The position numbers were made by a program, and so were the translations under genes. A stretch of 64,000 bases of DNA from the NCBI RefSeq assembly GCF_046115515.1, contig NZ_CP175953.1; one strand, 5' to 3'. The stretch comes from Gracilimonas sp017641085 (GTDB taxonomy: Bacteria > Bacteroidota > Rhodothermia > Balneolales > Balneolaceae). This document shows positions 7,311 to 18,386 of the stretch, piece by piece (the first letter of the stretch is position 1; each line of letters begins with the position of its first letter). The notes beneath the pieces are model-generated. The model did no database searches. It was not told the origin of the DNA and saw only the letters and a list, made by a program, of their open reading frames with translations.

Positions 7311-9599
7311 GTGAGAGGATTAAACAGCTTTTTGTTATTGCTACTGTTGTCAACAGCTTGCACTGTGCAAGCTGTTGGCCAGGGTAATAGCTTCACGATT
7401 AAAGGAAAAGTAGTTAATGCAGAAACTTTAAAAGAGGTTCCGTTTGCTTACCTTCATATTGAAGAGTTAAACCGTACGGCTACCACAGACGTTAATGGAA
7501 CGTTCGAGATTGAAAATATACCGGCCGGATCTTATTCACTAACCATACATCGAATCGGTTTCAGAACACAATCCCGCACAGTTGCCCTTACCGATTCATC
7601 ATTGAATCTTAATATAAAATTAAGCGCAACAGTGCTCAGCACTCAATCCATTGAGGTTGTAGGAGAAAAAGACCAGCTTGAGGGGGCAGGTTTGGAACAT
7701 GCTTCGAAAAATGTATTTGGGAGTGAGCTAAGAAGAAATTTAGGGTCCACACTATCCCAAACTCTGTCTAATTTACCCGGATTTGATCAGCGTACCAATG
7801 GCTCAGCTCCGGGTCGTCCGGTTATACGGGGTCTCGGTGATGAACGGGTAGTTATCCTTCAGGATGGAATGAGTACCGGAGATATTTCAGCTCAGTCATC
7901 AGATCATGCTGTTACAACTGACCCTTCTTCAGCGGATGAAATCGAGATCGCCAGAGGCCCTGCTGCATTGGCTTATGGATCTAATGCCATAGGAGGTGTG
8001 GTAAATATTGTCAAAAACCAGATAGCCACTACACTTCCTTCCAAACTTAATGGCTCGCTTTCCCTCAGTGGAGAAACAGTCAACAGAGGTGGTTCAGGAG
8101 CCCTCAGTATTCAAACACCATTTAAAAATTTCGCTATTCAGGCTGATTTAAGCTTACGACTTGCCAATAATTCCCGCACTCCTCTTGGCCCTATTGACAA
8201 TACTTTTTTCCAAACCACGAATGATGGTGTCGGACTTAGTTTTATACAGCCTTGGGGTTACATAGGAGCTTCCGGGACATTGTATTTTAGTAAATATGGC
8301 ATTCCCCCCGACCCAAACGGTCACCCAAATGGTGTAGATATTGAAATGCAAAAATTTCAGTACGATGCCAAATCTGAAGTCCTACTAACAAACGGCCTGT
8401 TCAATGTAATAGAAGCAGAGTTATCCTTTAAAGATTACAATCATAAAGAGATTGAAGGTGAAAATGCACAAGGGCAACCTGTCGTAGGCACCGAATTTAA
8501 CCTGCTGACGACAAACTTCAACGTAAATGCCAAACATAGTGACATTGGTATAATTTCACAGGGTTCGGCAGGAATAGCATTAGAGTTCGAAGATTATGTG
8601 GTGAATGGAGCCGGAACTCCGCCATCCCAAAGCTTTAAAGCGGGTGTTTACCTGATTGAAGAAGCTGATTTTGATGCTCTTCATTTGGAGGCAGGATTGC
8701 GATTCGATTTTGTCAAGAATACAACAAATGAAAGAGGCTTGTTTTATCCTATTGGAGCAAAGAATGGTTCCATCGACTCTACTTCATATAAAGACCGAAC
8801 TTTTCCTGCTCTTGCCACTTCATTTGCTGTTATCTACCAGATAGGTGGTGGTTTTTCTGTGGGGGGAAGCTTTTTACATTCATTTCGGGCACCTTCACTG
8901 GAAGAACTTTACTCTGAAGGACCTCACCTTGCCTCTTATTCATTCGAAATAGGTAACCCTGATCTGAAACCTGAACGAGCTTTTGGAAAAGAAATTTTCT
9001 TAAGGTTTAACCGAAAAATATTAAATGCAGATATCACCTTTTTTCATAATGACTTCAGCAACTACCTATACGCACGCAACACGGGTAGGCAAAATGTTCA
9101 GCGGCCTACATTACAGGATTACCAGTTCATAGGAACTGAAGCTGTTCTGTATGGAGCTGAGCTCTCCGGAGAAATACAGTTTCTGGAAAATTTTGTATTC
9201 GATGCATCCATAAGCTACACCCTTGGAGAGCGAAATGTATCTGAACAGGAACAAGCCACATCCGGATACAACGGCGATACCCGGCCGCTTCCTCAAATTC
9301 CTCCTTTCAAAGTAAAATCATCCCTTAAGTATGCTAAAGATGGATTTGAAATAGGAAGCAGAGTTAGGTTTTCAGCGGAGCAAACGCGTACCGGTGAATT
9401 CGAAACTCCAACCGACCGTTACCTGTTGGTAGATGCTTTCTCTCAATACCGATTAGAAGGTGGAAAGCTTCTGCATACCTTTTCGCTGAATGTGAACAAC
9501 CTGCTGAACACTGAATATTACGATCACCTTTCCCGCATTAAAGACCTGAGACCACAGCCCGGCATTAATGTAAGCCTGCTCTATCGCCTCTATTTCTAA
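7311..9599 (+). CDS. TonB-dependent outer-membrane receptor, ZnuD-like
   Basis: This 762-aa receptor is predicted to take up a metal, probably zinc, across the outer membrane using TonB energy. After a signal peptide (to about residue 23) comes a CarboxypepD_reg-like domain (about 28-105), a plug with GRPVIRGLGDERVVILQDG and ARGPAALAYGSNAIGGVVNI, and a 22-strand-type barrel ending in LYRLYF with a terminal Phe. The plug features SSDHAV and the later GIPPDPNGHPNG resemble ZnuD-type zinc receptors, the main reason for the substrate guess. The GTG start directly follows the lipoprotein stop codon. No inner-membrane zinc transporter is present nearby. Confidence 0.8.
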   Translation: MRGLNSFLLLLLLSTACTVQAVGQGNSFTIKGKVVNAETLKEVPFAYLHIEELNRTATTDVNGTFEIENIPAGSYSLTIHRIGFRTQSRTVALTDSSLNLNIKLSATVLSTQSIEVVGEKDQLEGAGLEHASKNVFGSELRRNLGSTLSQTLSNLPGFDQRTNGSAPGRPVIRGLGDERVVILQDGMSTGDISAQSSDHAVTTDPSSADEIEIARGPAALAYGSNAIGGVVNIVKNQIATTLPSKLNGSLSLSGETVNRGGSGALSIQTPFKNFAIQADLSLRLANNSRTPLGPIDNTFFQTTNDGVGLSFIQPWGYIGASGTLYFSKYGIPPDPNGHPNGVDIEMQKFQYDAKSEVLLTNGLFNVIEAELSFKDYNHKEIEGENAQGQPVVGTEFNLLTTNFNVNAKHSDIGIISQGSAGIALEFEDYVVNGAGTPPSQSFKAGVYLIEEADFDALHLEAGLRFDFVKNTTNERGLFYPIGAKNGSIDSTSYKDRTFPALATSFAVIYQIGGGFSVGGSFLHSFRAPSLEELYSEGPHLASYSFEIGNPDLKPERAFGKEIFLRFNRKILNADITFFHNDFSNYLYARNTGRQNVQRPTLQDYQFIGTEAVLYGAELSGEIQFLENFVFDASISYTLGERNVSEQEQATSGYNGDTRPLPQIPPFKVKSSLKYAKDGFEIGSRVRFSAEQTRTGEFETPTDRYLLVDAFSQYRLEGGKLLHTFSLNVNNLLNTEYYDHLSRIKDLRPQPGINVSLLYRLYF

Positions 9600-9619
9600 C
9601 AAGCCCTGAAAATAAAAAA

Positions 9620-9644
9620 GCCCTGGAAGGTTCAGTTCCAGGGC
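9620..9644 (+). terminator. Hairpin after the ZnuD-like receptor; 9600-9909 spacer
   Basis: GCCCTGGAA and TTCCAGGGC form a perfect 9-bp stem with a 7-base loop, 20 bases past the receptor stop codon. The T-rich tail is weak (CTTAGCTTTAGG), so efficiency is uncertain. The rest of the 310-base spacer is AT-rich toward the next gene and shows no other gene or repeat that I can support. Confidence 0.65.
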
Positions 9645-9909
9645 CTTAGCTTTAGGTTTCAGCTTTAAGGAGTAAAAATCGACTAACTGTTAGGGTATAA
9701 ACATTAATCTCACCTTTAAGCTGATTACAAGAGTAACCACAACGGGATTTGTTACACTTTTTTTTAAAAAAATTTTCTCACCCTTCAAATCACTGCTTAT
9801 CAGTATTTTACGAGTGAGTTTTTTCAGGCTGAATAAATTTATTTTAAGATTTTGATAAATCTCTGTGAGTCTATATTCTCCAGCGAATAATCATTCATAA
9901 AAATAGCCT

Positions 9910-10368
9910 GTGACTTACGTTAGCTTTTTGGAGACTCCCATCGGTTTTCTTCGCATCCTGTCGAATGGTGATGGTATCACCGAAATCAAATTCATGGATT
10001 TTGACGGACCTGAAGATCCTGATGTTCACACCGAATCTGCCAAAACCCAACTCAGAGAATACTTTGAAGGTCTTCGGGCTTCCTTTCAGTTACAGCTGCT
10101 TCCACAGGGAACCGGGTTTGAGCAAAAAGTGTGGAAACAGTTGCTGGAAATTCCACAGGGGTCAACCACTTCCTACGGGGCTATTGCAAAAAACATCGGG
10201 GATGAGAAAGCATCCCAGGCAGTAGGCAAAGCAAACGGTAAAAACCCGATAGCCATTGTCATTCCCTGTCACCGTGTAGTTGGGTCTGATAATAAACTCA
10301 CGGGCTATGCCGGCGGTGCAGAGCGAAAGCAGTGGCTCCTTAAGCATGAAGGTGCCCTTCTGCTATAA
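9910..10368 (+). CDS. ogt: Methylated-DNA--[protein]-cysteine S-methyltransferase
   Basis: This suicide repair enzyme transfers the methyl group from O6-methylguanine in DNA to its own cysteine. The acceptor is C120 in IPCHRVVG, and the helix-turn-helix recognition region (TSYGAIAKNIG, then AVGKANGKNP) precedes it. The length of 152 aa fits a compact Ogt with a short N-terminal domain (residues 1 to about 65) and no Ada activator domain. The start is a GTG at 9910, chosen because the N-terminal strand VSFLETPIGFLRIL follows directly. It appears to be monocistronic, 71 bases ahead of an amidohydrolase gene. Confidence 0.93.
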   Translation: MTYVSFLETPIGFLRILSNGDGITEIKFMDFDGPEDPDVHTESAKTQLREYFEGLRASFQLQLLPQGTGFEQKVWKQLLEIPQGSTTSYGAIAKNIGDEKASQAVGKANGKNPIAIVIPCHRVVGSDNKLTGYAGGAERKQWLLKHEGALLL

Positions 10369-10439
10369 CTATTTTTTACGGTGAAATATCCCGCTAACCA
10401 TTACATTCCGTCCAATTCTTTCAATCATCCTTTCACACT

Positions 10440-12026
<1,587 letters not shown>

Positions 12027-12029
12027 AGA

Positions 12030-12082
12030 AAACCACGGAGTTCACCGAGCAGCATTGAGCTTTACTGTGCACTCTGTGGTTT
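12030..12082. repeat. Imperfect inverted repeat between convergent genes
   Basis: AACCACGGAGTTCAC and GTGCACTCTGTGGTT can pair over 15 bases with two mismatches, leaving about 20 bases between the arms. It fills nearly the whole gap between two convergent stop codons, so it may end transcription from both sides. Its shape resembles a dispersed palindromic element. Confidence 0.5.
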
Positions 12083-12086
12083 AGCA

Positions 12087-14696
12087 TTACATACCCGGTA
12101 ACAACATTACTGCATTTTGCACCATACGGGTGGGCCCAACCCAAAACATGCGGTACTGGGTGTTATCCAACAGGAACACCACTTTACCGCTTCCCATGTT
12201 TTCTACCGCCGCAAAAGCTTTTCCGGCTGCTTTTTCTTTATTCTCTTCGGAGGCATAACCCGAAGCCAATACTTCATCGGCTTCTTTCACATAGTATCCT
12301 ACCGTTTGGTATGAGGTTGAAGGCACAAGTCCATCATCACCAAATTTCAATGAGTAAAGCCGCTCCGGCATTCCAAAAGCCAGCGGGTTTGTGTTATCAA
12401 CCATCGCTTTGAAAGCGGATCCCGGAATACGCTCTAGGCCAAATACATCCTCTCTGTTTGCATATTTGGTGTACGCTTTCGGGTCAACCTCTGTTGTATC
12501 TTCCTTCTCCTCTTCAAAGAGTGCCACATCGGTAAAGCCTGATTGATCTTTGGTCAGCCATGAAGCACTCCCTTCCGTACCTATCAGGACCCCTCCGCGA
12601 CGTACCCAATCTTTCACAGCTTCCATTTCATTTTCACTCCAAACGCTGCTCAATCCACCCCAGGCTCCAGGCATCAGAATTACATCGTACTCATCCAGGT
12701 CGCTGCTTGAAAAACTTCCCGAGCGAATCCGGCTTATACCCAACTCGGTCCACTGATCAAATAAAAACCAAAGCTGACCGGCGGTGTAGGAACTGAAGGG
12801 AGAATCTACCATCAAAGCTACGTTTGGTTTCTTCACAGGCTGGCTGTCACCGGACGCCAAATCCATTCCTTTACTCATACGTCCGGTGTTAAATCCTTTC
12901 ACCACAACATTGGCTTCTTCTGCAATTTTCTGCATGTCGGAGGCTATGCGGTCTCTTTTCTCATAATTCCTGCCCACCAACACAATCAGCGAGCCTTCTG
13001 AGTATGACTTATTGCCATCGTTAAAACTGCGGCGTGCACTGCGGACGTTATAGTCCATCTCCCACAACTTGGCGAGTGCTTTGGGTGCATGCCGTTGTTC
13101 CCAGTCAATCACATAGGCATACTGCGCACCGGAATTCTCCAGTCCGGATTCATACTCTAACTCTTGGGTAACCATTTCCGTGGAGGCCCCGACACCCCGA
13201 GTTGTCCACGCAGCATCCAGGTTATAGGCAAGAGGCACCGACCATGTTGCCATGTCGTACATAACCGAATCTTCAATTTCCATCTGCTTTCTGAACAGGG
13301 TGTTGATGAATAAATGCTTAGGTTGATCGGTCTTGATAATGAAATCGCCGGCTTTGAATCTTCTGTTGGAGGAACTTCCATCCCAATAACTGTATGCATC
13401 CCGCTGCGTGAAGTTCTCGGTAGCGCGCTCAACTTTCACCCCGTGTTTCAGCATCAGGTTTACCACCTGGTAGGTGTAGTCGTTTTGGTTATTTGGCAGA
13501 ATGTAGGCTTTTGTATTTCCTTTTTGAGCCGATTGTGAAACCGATTCCTGAAAATAACCCAGCAATCCCTGTTTATTCTCAACGGCCGTCTTAACGATGG
13601 AAACTCCATTGGTGTAATGATCAAAGACCCGTTGCCGGAGAGTCAGCACATAGCCATCATCGGTTTCGACTGCCCGTCCGCCCCGACTGTGGCCTCCCTG
13701 TTCAGCCAGCATCCCGATTCCTCCCATAATGCTTGGGTAAGAGGAGCCATATCCCGGATAAAAGAAGTCAAAAGCTTCACGGGTCGCATAATTAACACCG
13801 GCTTCATCCAGTTCCTCTATTAAACCGCGTCCAAAAGTATCTGCCCATTTATCGTATTCAGACGGAAGCTCCAGGTTTCGAGGCGTGGTACCCGGCATGG
13901 CAAAATAGTTATTATTAAATCCCTGCTCGTGGAAATCCATATGCACTTGGGGCATCCATTTTTGGTAAGCGGCAATTCTTCCCTGCGATTCAGGGTGAAC
14001 CAGCCATACCCAATCTCGGTTCAGGTCAAACCAATAGTGGTTTGTTCGACCTCCGGGCCAAATTTCATCATGCTCCAGGTCATCTGCATTTGTATTCAGC
14101 ACATTTGCCCGGGACGATTTGTACCAGTACACATACCGGTCGCGCCCGTCCGGATTAATCATCGGGTCAATAATAACTACCGAATTTTGCAGCCAGTTTT
14201 CCGTTTCCTGATCGGCTCCGGCTACCAGTCGGTAAGCAGTTTGCATTGCTGCCTCACTGCTTGATGGCTCATTACCGTGCACATTGTAGCTGAGCCACAC
14301 AAACACCGGTTTATCGTCAATTCCGGTTGATTCAGGGTTGTTCGCCAACTCAAGATTGGCCTGCCGAATAGACTCGATGTTGCCCTGATTTTCCTCCGAG
14401 CTGATGACAGCATAGTACAAACCCCGCCCTTCATAGGTAGTGCCGTACTTGTGGAAAGTCAACCTGCCGGATTCTTCATCCAGCTGCTTAAAGTAATCCA
14501 TCACCCGGTGGTGAAAAGTATATTCCTTACCCAGTTCATATCCCAGGAATTCTGCAGGAGAGGTAATCTCTGAATCATAACTAAGGTTGGGGTGAAACTG
14601 GAACCGTTCGTAGGCAAATTCATCCTGGGCCAATGCCTGGTTTGATGACAATAAAAAGAAGCCTGATACGAAGAGAAGTTTTAGCAGTGATTTCAT
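12087..14696 (-). CDS. Secreted M14-family zinc carboxypeptidase
   Basis: The 869-aa protein begins with a signal peptide (to about residue 23, ending ALAQ). Its N-terminal catalytic domain has the M14 zinc motif HGNEP (H140, E143) and a downstream VHMDFHEQG, where H256 is the likely third ligand. Residues from about 590 onward look like a GATase-1/DUF4350-like alpha-beta domain (DVILMPGAWGGLSS, then GVLIGTEGSASWL), as in large bacterial M14 proteins. It probably trims peptides in the periplasm or on the cell surface. It sits alone on its strand and is convergent with the amidohydrolase gene. Confidence 0.87.
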   Translation of the reverse strand: MKSLLKLLFVSGFFLLSSNQALAQDEFAYERFQFHPNLSYDSEITSPAEFLGYELGKEYTFHHRVMDYFKQLDEESGRLTFHKYGTTYEGRGLYYAVISSEENQGNIESIRQANLELANNPESTGIDDKPVFVWLSYNVHGNEPSSSEAAMQTAYRLVAGADQETENWLQNSVVIIDPMINPDGRDRYVYWYKSSRANVLNTNADDLEHDEIWPGGRTNHYWFDLNRDWVWLVHPESQGRIAAYQKWMPQVHMDFHEQGFNNNYFAMPGTTPRNLELPSEYDKWADTFGRGLIEELDEAGVNYATREAFDFFYPGYGSSYPSIMGGIGMLAEQGGHSRGGRAVETDDGYVLTLRQRVFDHYTNGVSIVKTAVENKQGLLGYFQESVSQSAQKGNTKAYILPNNQNDYTYQVVNLMLKHGVKVERATENFTQRDAYSYWDGSSSNRRFKAGDFIIKTDQPKHLFINTLFRKQMEIEDSVMYDMATWSVPLAYNLDAAWTTRGVGASTEMVTQELEYESGLENSGAQYAYVIDWEQRHAPKALAKLWEMDYNVRSARRSFNDGNKSYSEGSLIVLVGRNYEKRDRIASDMQKIAEEANVVVKGFNTGRMSKGMDLASGDSQPVKKPNVALMVDSPFSSYTAGQLWFLFDQWTELGISRIRSGSFSSSDLDEYDVILMPGAWGGLSSVWSENEMEAVKDWVRRGGVLIGTEGSASWLTKDQSGFTDVALFEEEKEDTTEVDPKAYTKYANREDVFGLERIPGSAFKAMVDNTNPLAFGMPERLYSLKFGDDGLVPSTSYQTVGYYVKEADEVLASGYASEENKEKAAGKAFAAVENMGSGKVVFLLDNTQYRMFWVGPTRMVQNAVMLLPGM

Positions 14697-14824
14697 AGTG
14701 TGGTTTTTTAGCGTTCAGCGGTCAGATAACTGATGGCTTTGTATTTAAAGTTGGCCTTATAATAAGAGTATTCCGTTAAGAATAAAGTCTTTTGCTTTTT
14801 GAGGATTTATCTCAATTTTGAGAT

Positions 14825-16411
14825 ATGAAAAAAGCGCTAAAAGTTTTTTTAATATTTGTTATATCTGTACTAATTCTTGCAGGAGTCGCCGCATTCATTG
14901 CCCCCGCCTTTTTGACCACTCCCCTGAAGAAAGCCCTCACTGAAGAATTCAGTCGCCAAACCGATCAGGATTTCACCCTCGATTTTTCCACCTTCGATAT
15001 CGGCCTTTTGCGGCGTTCTATAACGGTTGATTCCATAGTAGTTCGCCCCGATAGTGCTTCTCCTCACATCAGAAAAATTTCAGCATCATCGGTATCCATA
15101 GCAGGAATTCATTGGTTTAGCCTAATTAATAAACCCTTTCCAAATTTTGAACGGATTATTATTCAGCAACCTGATGTAGAACTCTATTCCCGCGACTTTT
15201 CTTCTTCAGCATTTGCCAACTCCGGGAATAGCTCCACCGATGATATCACAAAAAAGCTGGCCACCTTTGATTTGATAATTAATAAAGGAAAGGGCCGAAT
15301 CATCAGGCCCAACAAGCAGGAAATTTTTCGGGTTGATGACATTTCCGTTGAAGCCAGAGATGTAAACATAAACGAGCTTCTGGATGGTTCTCAGCTTATT
15401 TTTATGGATAATTTGATCATCAATGGCTCGGGTTTGCGACTGTCGATGGAGAGGAAACTGTACGAAATAACAGCCGGCGATTTCACCTTCAATAAAAAAT
15501 CACAATATGCCTCACTGGCTGATTTCGCCCTCACTCCGCTGGCCCCAAAATACCGGTTCTCTGAAATCAAAAACCGGCAAATCGATCGAATTGACTTAAA
15601 CATTCCCGGTATAGAATTCATCGGCTTTGATATGGCATCCCTCGCAAACCGGCACTTTGAACTGGACTCGCTCCACATTTCAGGAGCGCGTATGGAAGTG
15701 TTTCGGGATAAATACAAAGAACGTCCTCCGGGAATTCACCCCAAACCATTGCTATATGAAATAGCCACCTCAACGGATTTCTCTTTCGGATTGAATAAAG
15801 CCGTTATTTCAAATTCCAATATCACCTATGAAGAGCATAAACCTCCGGCTCAAAATACCGGAAGCATTACGTTTAATAACATCAACGCTACGATACAGGA
15901 TTTCAGAACCCAAAGTCACCCAAAATTTAAGGAGGACTCCCTCAAGTTGGATGTAGAGACATTGTTCATGAATACCTCTAGAATGACCTTAGACGTTCGA
16001 TATGCCACCTTCGACAGAAACAACACCCACAGGGTGAGCGTCAACCTGGATAGCTTTGACCCAAAGGAAGCAGGCGATATGCTGCAAAACGTGGGCTTTG
16101 TAAAAATTGAAGACGGACTGGTTGAAAACCTTAACGCCAACTATTCACTTAATTCTAAGTCTGCTTCCGGAGATGTGAGATTACAGTACCGGGATTTAAA
16201 AGTATCCTTCCTGAACAAAGACAATCCTGAAAAAACCGGGTTGAAACAGCAATTTGGAGATTTTATCGCCAATACTTTTGTGCTGAAATCAGATAACCTT
16301 GGGGAAAGTACCCGGATTGGTGAAATTAATTTTGAACGGGATGTTGAAAAGTCGATTTTCGCTTATTGGTGGAAGTCTCTGTTAGATGGAATTAAAGAAG
16401 TGATCAAATAA
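14825..16411 (+). CDS. AsmA/DUF748-like membrane-anchored protein
   Basis: This 528-aa protein has one N-terminal membrane anchor (about residues 6-28). A long beta-rich periplasmic part follows, with many short alternating segments of the type 'ISASSVSIAGIHWFSLI'. That pattern resembles AsmA-family bridge proteins linked to lipid transfer between membranes. The match is by pattern, not by a firm motif, so the function is tentative. It ends only four bases before the dehydratase start, so the two are probably cotranscribed, though no biochemical link is evident. Confidence 0.55.
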   Translation: MKKALKVFLIFVISVLILAGVAAFIAPAFLTTPLKKALTEEFSRQTDQDFTLDFSTFDIGLLRRSITVDSIVVRPDSASPHIRKISASSVSIAGIHWFSLINKPFPNFERIIIQQPDVELYSRDFSSSAFANSGNSSTDDITKKLATFDLIINKGKGRIIRPNKQEIFRVDDISVEARDVNINELLDGSQLIFMDNLIINGSGLRLSMERKLYEITAGDFTFNKKSQYASLADFALTPLAPKYRFSEIKNRQIDRIDLNIPGIEFIGFDMASLANRHFELDSLHISGARMEVFRDKYKERPPGIHPKPLLYEIATSTDFSFGLNKAVISNSNITYEEHKPPAQNTGSITFNNINATIQDFRTQSHPKFKEDSLKLDVETLFMNTSRMTLDVRYATFDRNNTHRVSVNLDSFDPKEAGDMLQNVGFVKIEDGLVENLNANYSLNSKSASGDVRLQYRDLKVSFLNKDNPEKTGLKQQFGDFIANTFVLKSDNLGESTRIGEINFERDVEKSIFAYWWKSLLDGIKEVIK

Positions 16412-16415
16412 ACCC

Positions 16416-17372
16416 ATGAAAACCAACCTCACACCTCCTGTCTTTGAAGATGTAAAGGAAGCTCGGCATCGAATTTCCGAACATATACACCGAACCCCTG
16501 TTTTAAGCAGCAAGCAGGTGAACCAGAAAACGGGCGGTCAAATTTTCTTTAAATGTGAGAACTTTCAGAAAGTCGGGGCATTCAAGTTCCGGGGAGCAAG
16601 CAATGCAATTTTTTCTTTAAGTGAAGATGAAGCTGCTAAGGGAGTGGCTACGCATTCTTCCGGAAACCATGCACAGGCATTGGCTTTAGCTGCCATGCTT
16701 CGGGGCATTCCAGCTTACGTAGTCATGCCCGAAAATGCTCCAAAAGTGAAAGTGAAAGCTGTTAAAAACTATGGGGCCGAAGTTACTTTCTGCGAATCTA
16801 CCCTTGAGACCCGCGAATCCACCCTTGAGAAAGTCGTAGCCCAAACCGGGGCCACCTTCATTCACCCCTATAATGATGCAAGAATTGTAGCCGGACAAGG
16901 AACGGCTGCCCTGGAATTGCTGGAAGATCATCCCGACCTGGGTATGATTATAGCTCCAGTGGGCGGCGGTGGGTTATTGAGCGGAACCGCATTGGCCGCT
17001 AAATCCATTAAGCCGGATATACAAGTTATTGGAGCCGAACCTGCAAACGCTGACGATGCCTTTCGCTCATTCCAAAAAGGTGAGCTTATTCCCGTTAAAA
17101 ACCCGGACACGATCGCCGATGGGCTTCGAACTTCATTAGGAGAACTACCCTTTTCACTAATCCGACAGTATGTGGATGACATTGTAACCGTTCCTGAAGA
17201 GTCAATCATTGAAGCAATGCGCTATGTGTGGGAACGTATGAACATGATCATCGAAGCCTCCTGCGCAGTGCCTGTGGCAGCCGTATTTGATGGAAAAGTA
17301 GATGTGAAAGGGAGGAAAGTTGCCATTATCATTACCGGTGGAAATGTGGATTTGGATAACCTGCCGTGGTGA
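16416..17372 (+). CDS. PLP-dependent threonine/serine dehydratase (serine racemase-like)
   Basis: This fold-type II PLP enzyme is predicted to deaminate threonine or serine to a 2-keto acid, or to racemise serine. The Schiff-base lysine lies in GAFKFRGASNA (about residue 54). The substrate loop SSGNHAQALA and the phosphate-binding GGGGLLSG (about 178-185) are intact. At 318 aa it lacks the C-terminal ACT domain of biosynthetic IlvA, so it belongs with the catabolic TdcB or serine racemase type. Sequence alone cannot separate those two. It follows the AsmA-like gene by four bases. Confidence 0.88.
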   Translation: MKTNLTPPVFEDVKEARHRISEHIHRTPVLSSKQVNQKTGGQIFFKCENFQKVGAFKFRGASNAIFSLSEDEAAKGVATHSSGNHAQALALAAMLRGIPAYVVMPENAPKVKVKAVKNYGAEVTFCESTLETRESTLEKVVAQTGATFIHPYNDARIVAGQGTAALELLEDHPDLGMIIAPVGGGGLLSGTALAAKSIKPDIQVIGAEPANADDAFRSFQKGELIPVKNPDTIADGLRTSLGELPFSLIRQYVDDIVTVPEESIIEAMRYVWERMNMIIEASCAVPVAAVFDGKVDVKGRKVAIIITGGNVDLDNLPW

Positions 17373-17491
17373 TCACTTTCTCTATCGGTCAGCCAACATA
17401 GTTCGATAATGAAATAAGTCTATCATTTTCTTTTTTAGGATGTGAAACAATTCCCCACATAAATTCGTCCTTAGGTAAACAATCTATTGCC

Positions 17492-18367
17492 ATGGGAAAA
17501 AAAGAAGACAATAAAACACGCTCTTTCACTAACGATCTGGACCGCAATTTTGATGATGATCACGACCCGGATTTTGATTTAGACGAATACATTCGCCGGC
17601 AAAGTCAGCCCACCGCACAAATGCCACTACAGGAAGAAACAAAAGATCCTGATCGCTACCTGTTCAAAAATGCTGTCCTCATATTCATCGTATTTGCTGC
17701 GGCTTTTTTATGGGTTAATAGCTGGCGCGATGCTGAATCCTGGGCATACTTTTTTGGCGGTGATAACCAATCTACCCAGGTGACAGCAGAGGCTCCCGGT
17801 CTCGGTCAGCCTGAAATTACCATACCGGAGCCTCCACAGGTTCCATCGGTACCCGGGGTTGAAGCTCCACCCGCCCCTCCTGCTTCTTCATTGGATATGA
17901 CGATTACGGAGTATTTATCTGTACTGCAGAATCGCGGCTATCTCGGGGATGAAATTTCGGGGTTTTCGGCCCGACAACTTTATGACGCCAACGTCCCTGT
18001 TTCTTATCTCGATGAACTACAGAATGCAGGTTTTCTGGAAAACCTCTCCTTCGTTTATATCACCAACTATTTCCAAAACCAGATTCCGCTAACCTATCTC
18101 GAAAGTCTGCAGGACGCCGGTGTGTATGACCAGCTTTCGTTTGTGGATGTGACCGCTTTTTACAACGATAACATCCCCGTTGAGTACCTTGTAACCTTAA
18201 ATGAAGCCGGATATCTTGAGGACTTATCTTTTGTGTATATAACCAATTTTTATAATGCTGGTGTAACCGTTGAATTCCTGGATCAGCTGAAAGATCAGGG
18301 GCTTTATGAAGATCTCAATTTCCTGGATATTGTTGATCTTTATCAGCGCGAAAACAGCGACGGTTAA
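17492..18367 (+). CDS. Membrane protein with five 30-residue repeats, copy 1 of a tandem pair
   Basis: The 291-aa protein has an acidic N-terminal motif, DPDFDLDEYIRR (about residues 27-38), then one membrane helix (about 58-76). A Pro-rich linker follows, and five 30-residue repeats fill the C-terminal half. Each repeat follows the pattern YL..L..AGYL..LS......Y..gVpve. The repeats vaguely resemble helical 'LxxAGY' repeats seen in some M56-peptidase-linked proteins. No catalytic motif is visible; a protein-binding scaffold outside the inner membrane is inferred. The neighbour 19 bases downstream has the same layout, so the pair arose by duplication. Confidence 0.7.
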   Translation: MGKKEDNKTRSFTNDLDRNFDDDHDPDFDLDEYIRRQSQPTAQMPLQEETKDPDRYLFKNAVLIFIVFAAAFLWVNSWRDAESWAYFFGGDNQSTQVTAEAPGLGQPEITIPEPPQVPSVPGVEAPPAPPASSLDMTITEYLSVLQNRGYLGDEISGFSARQLYDANVPVSYLDELQNAGFLENLSFVYITNYFQNQIPLTYLESLQDAGVYDQLSFVDVTAFYNDNIPVEYLVTLNEAGYLEDLSFVYITNFYNAGVTVEFLDQLKDQGLYEDLNFLDIVDLYQRENSDG

Positions 18368-18386
18368 ACCTATTGAGTAACCGACT

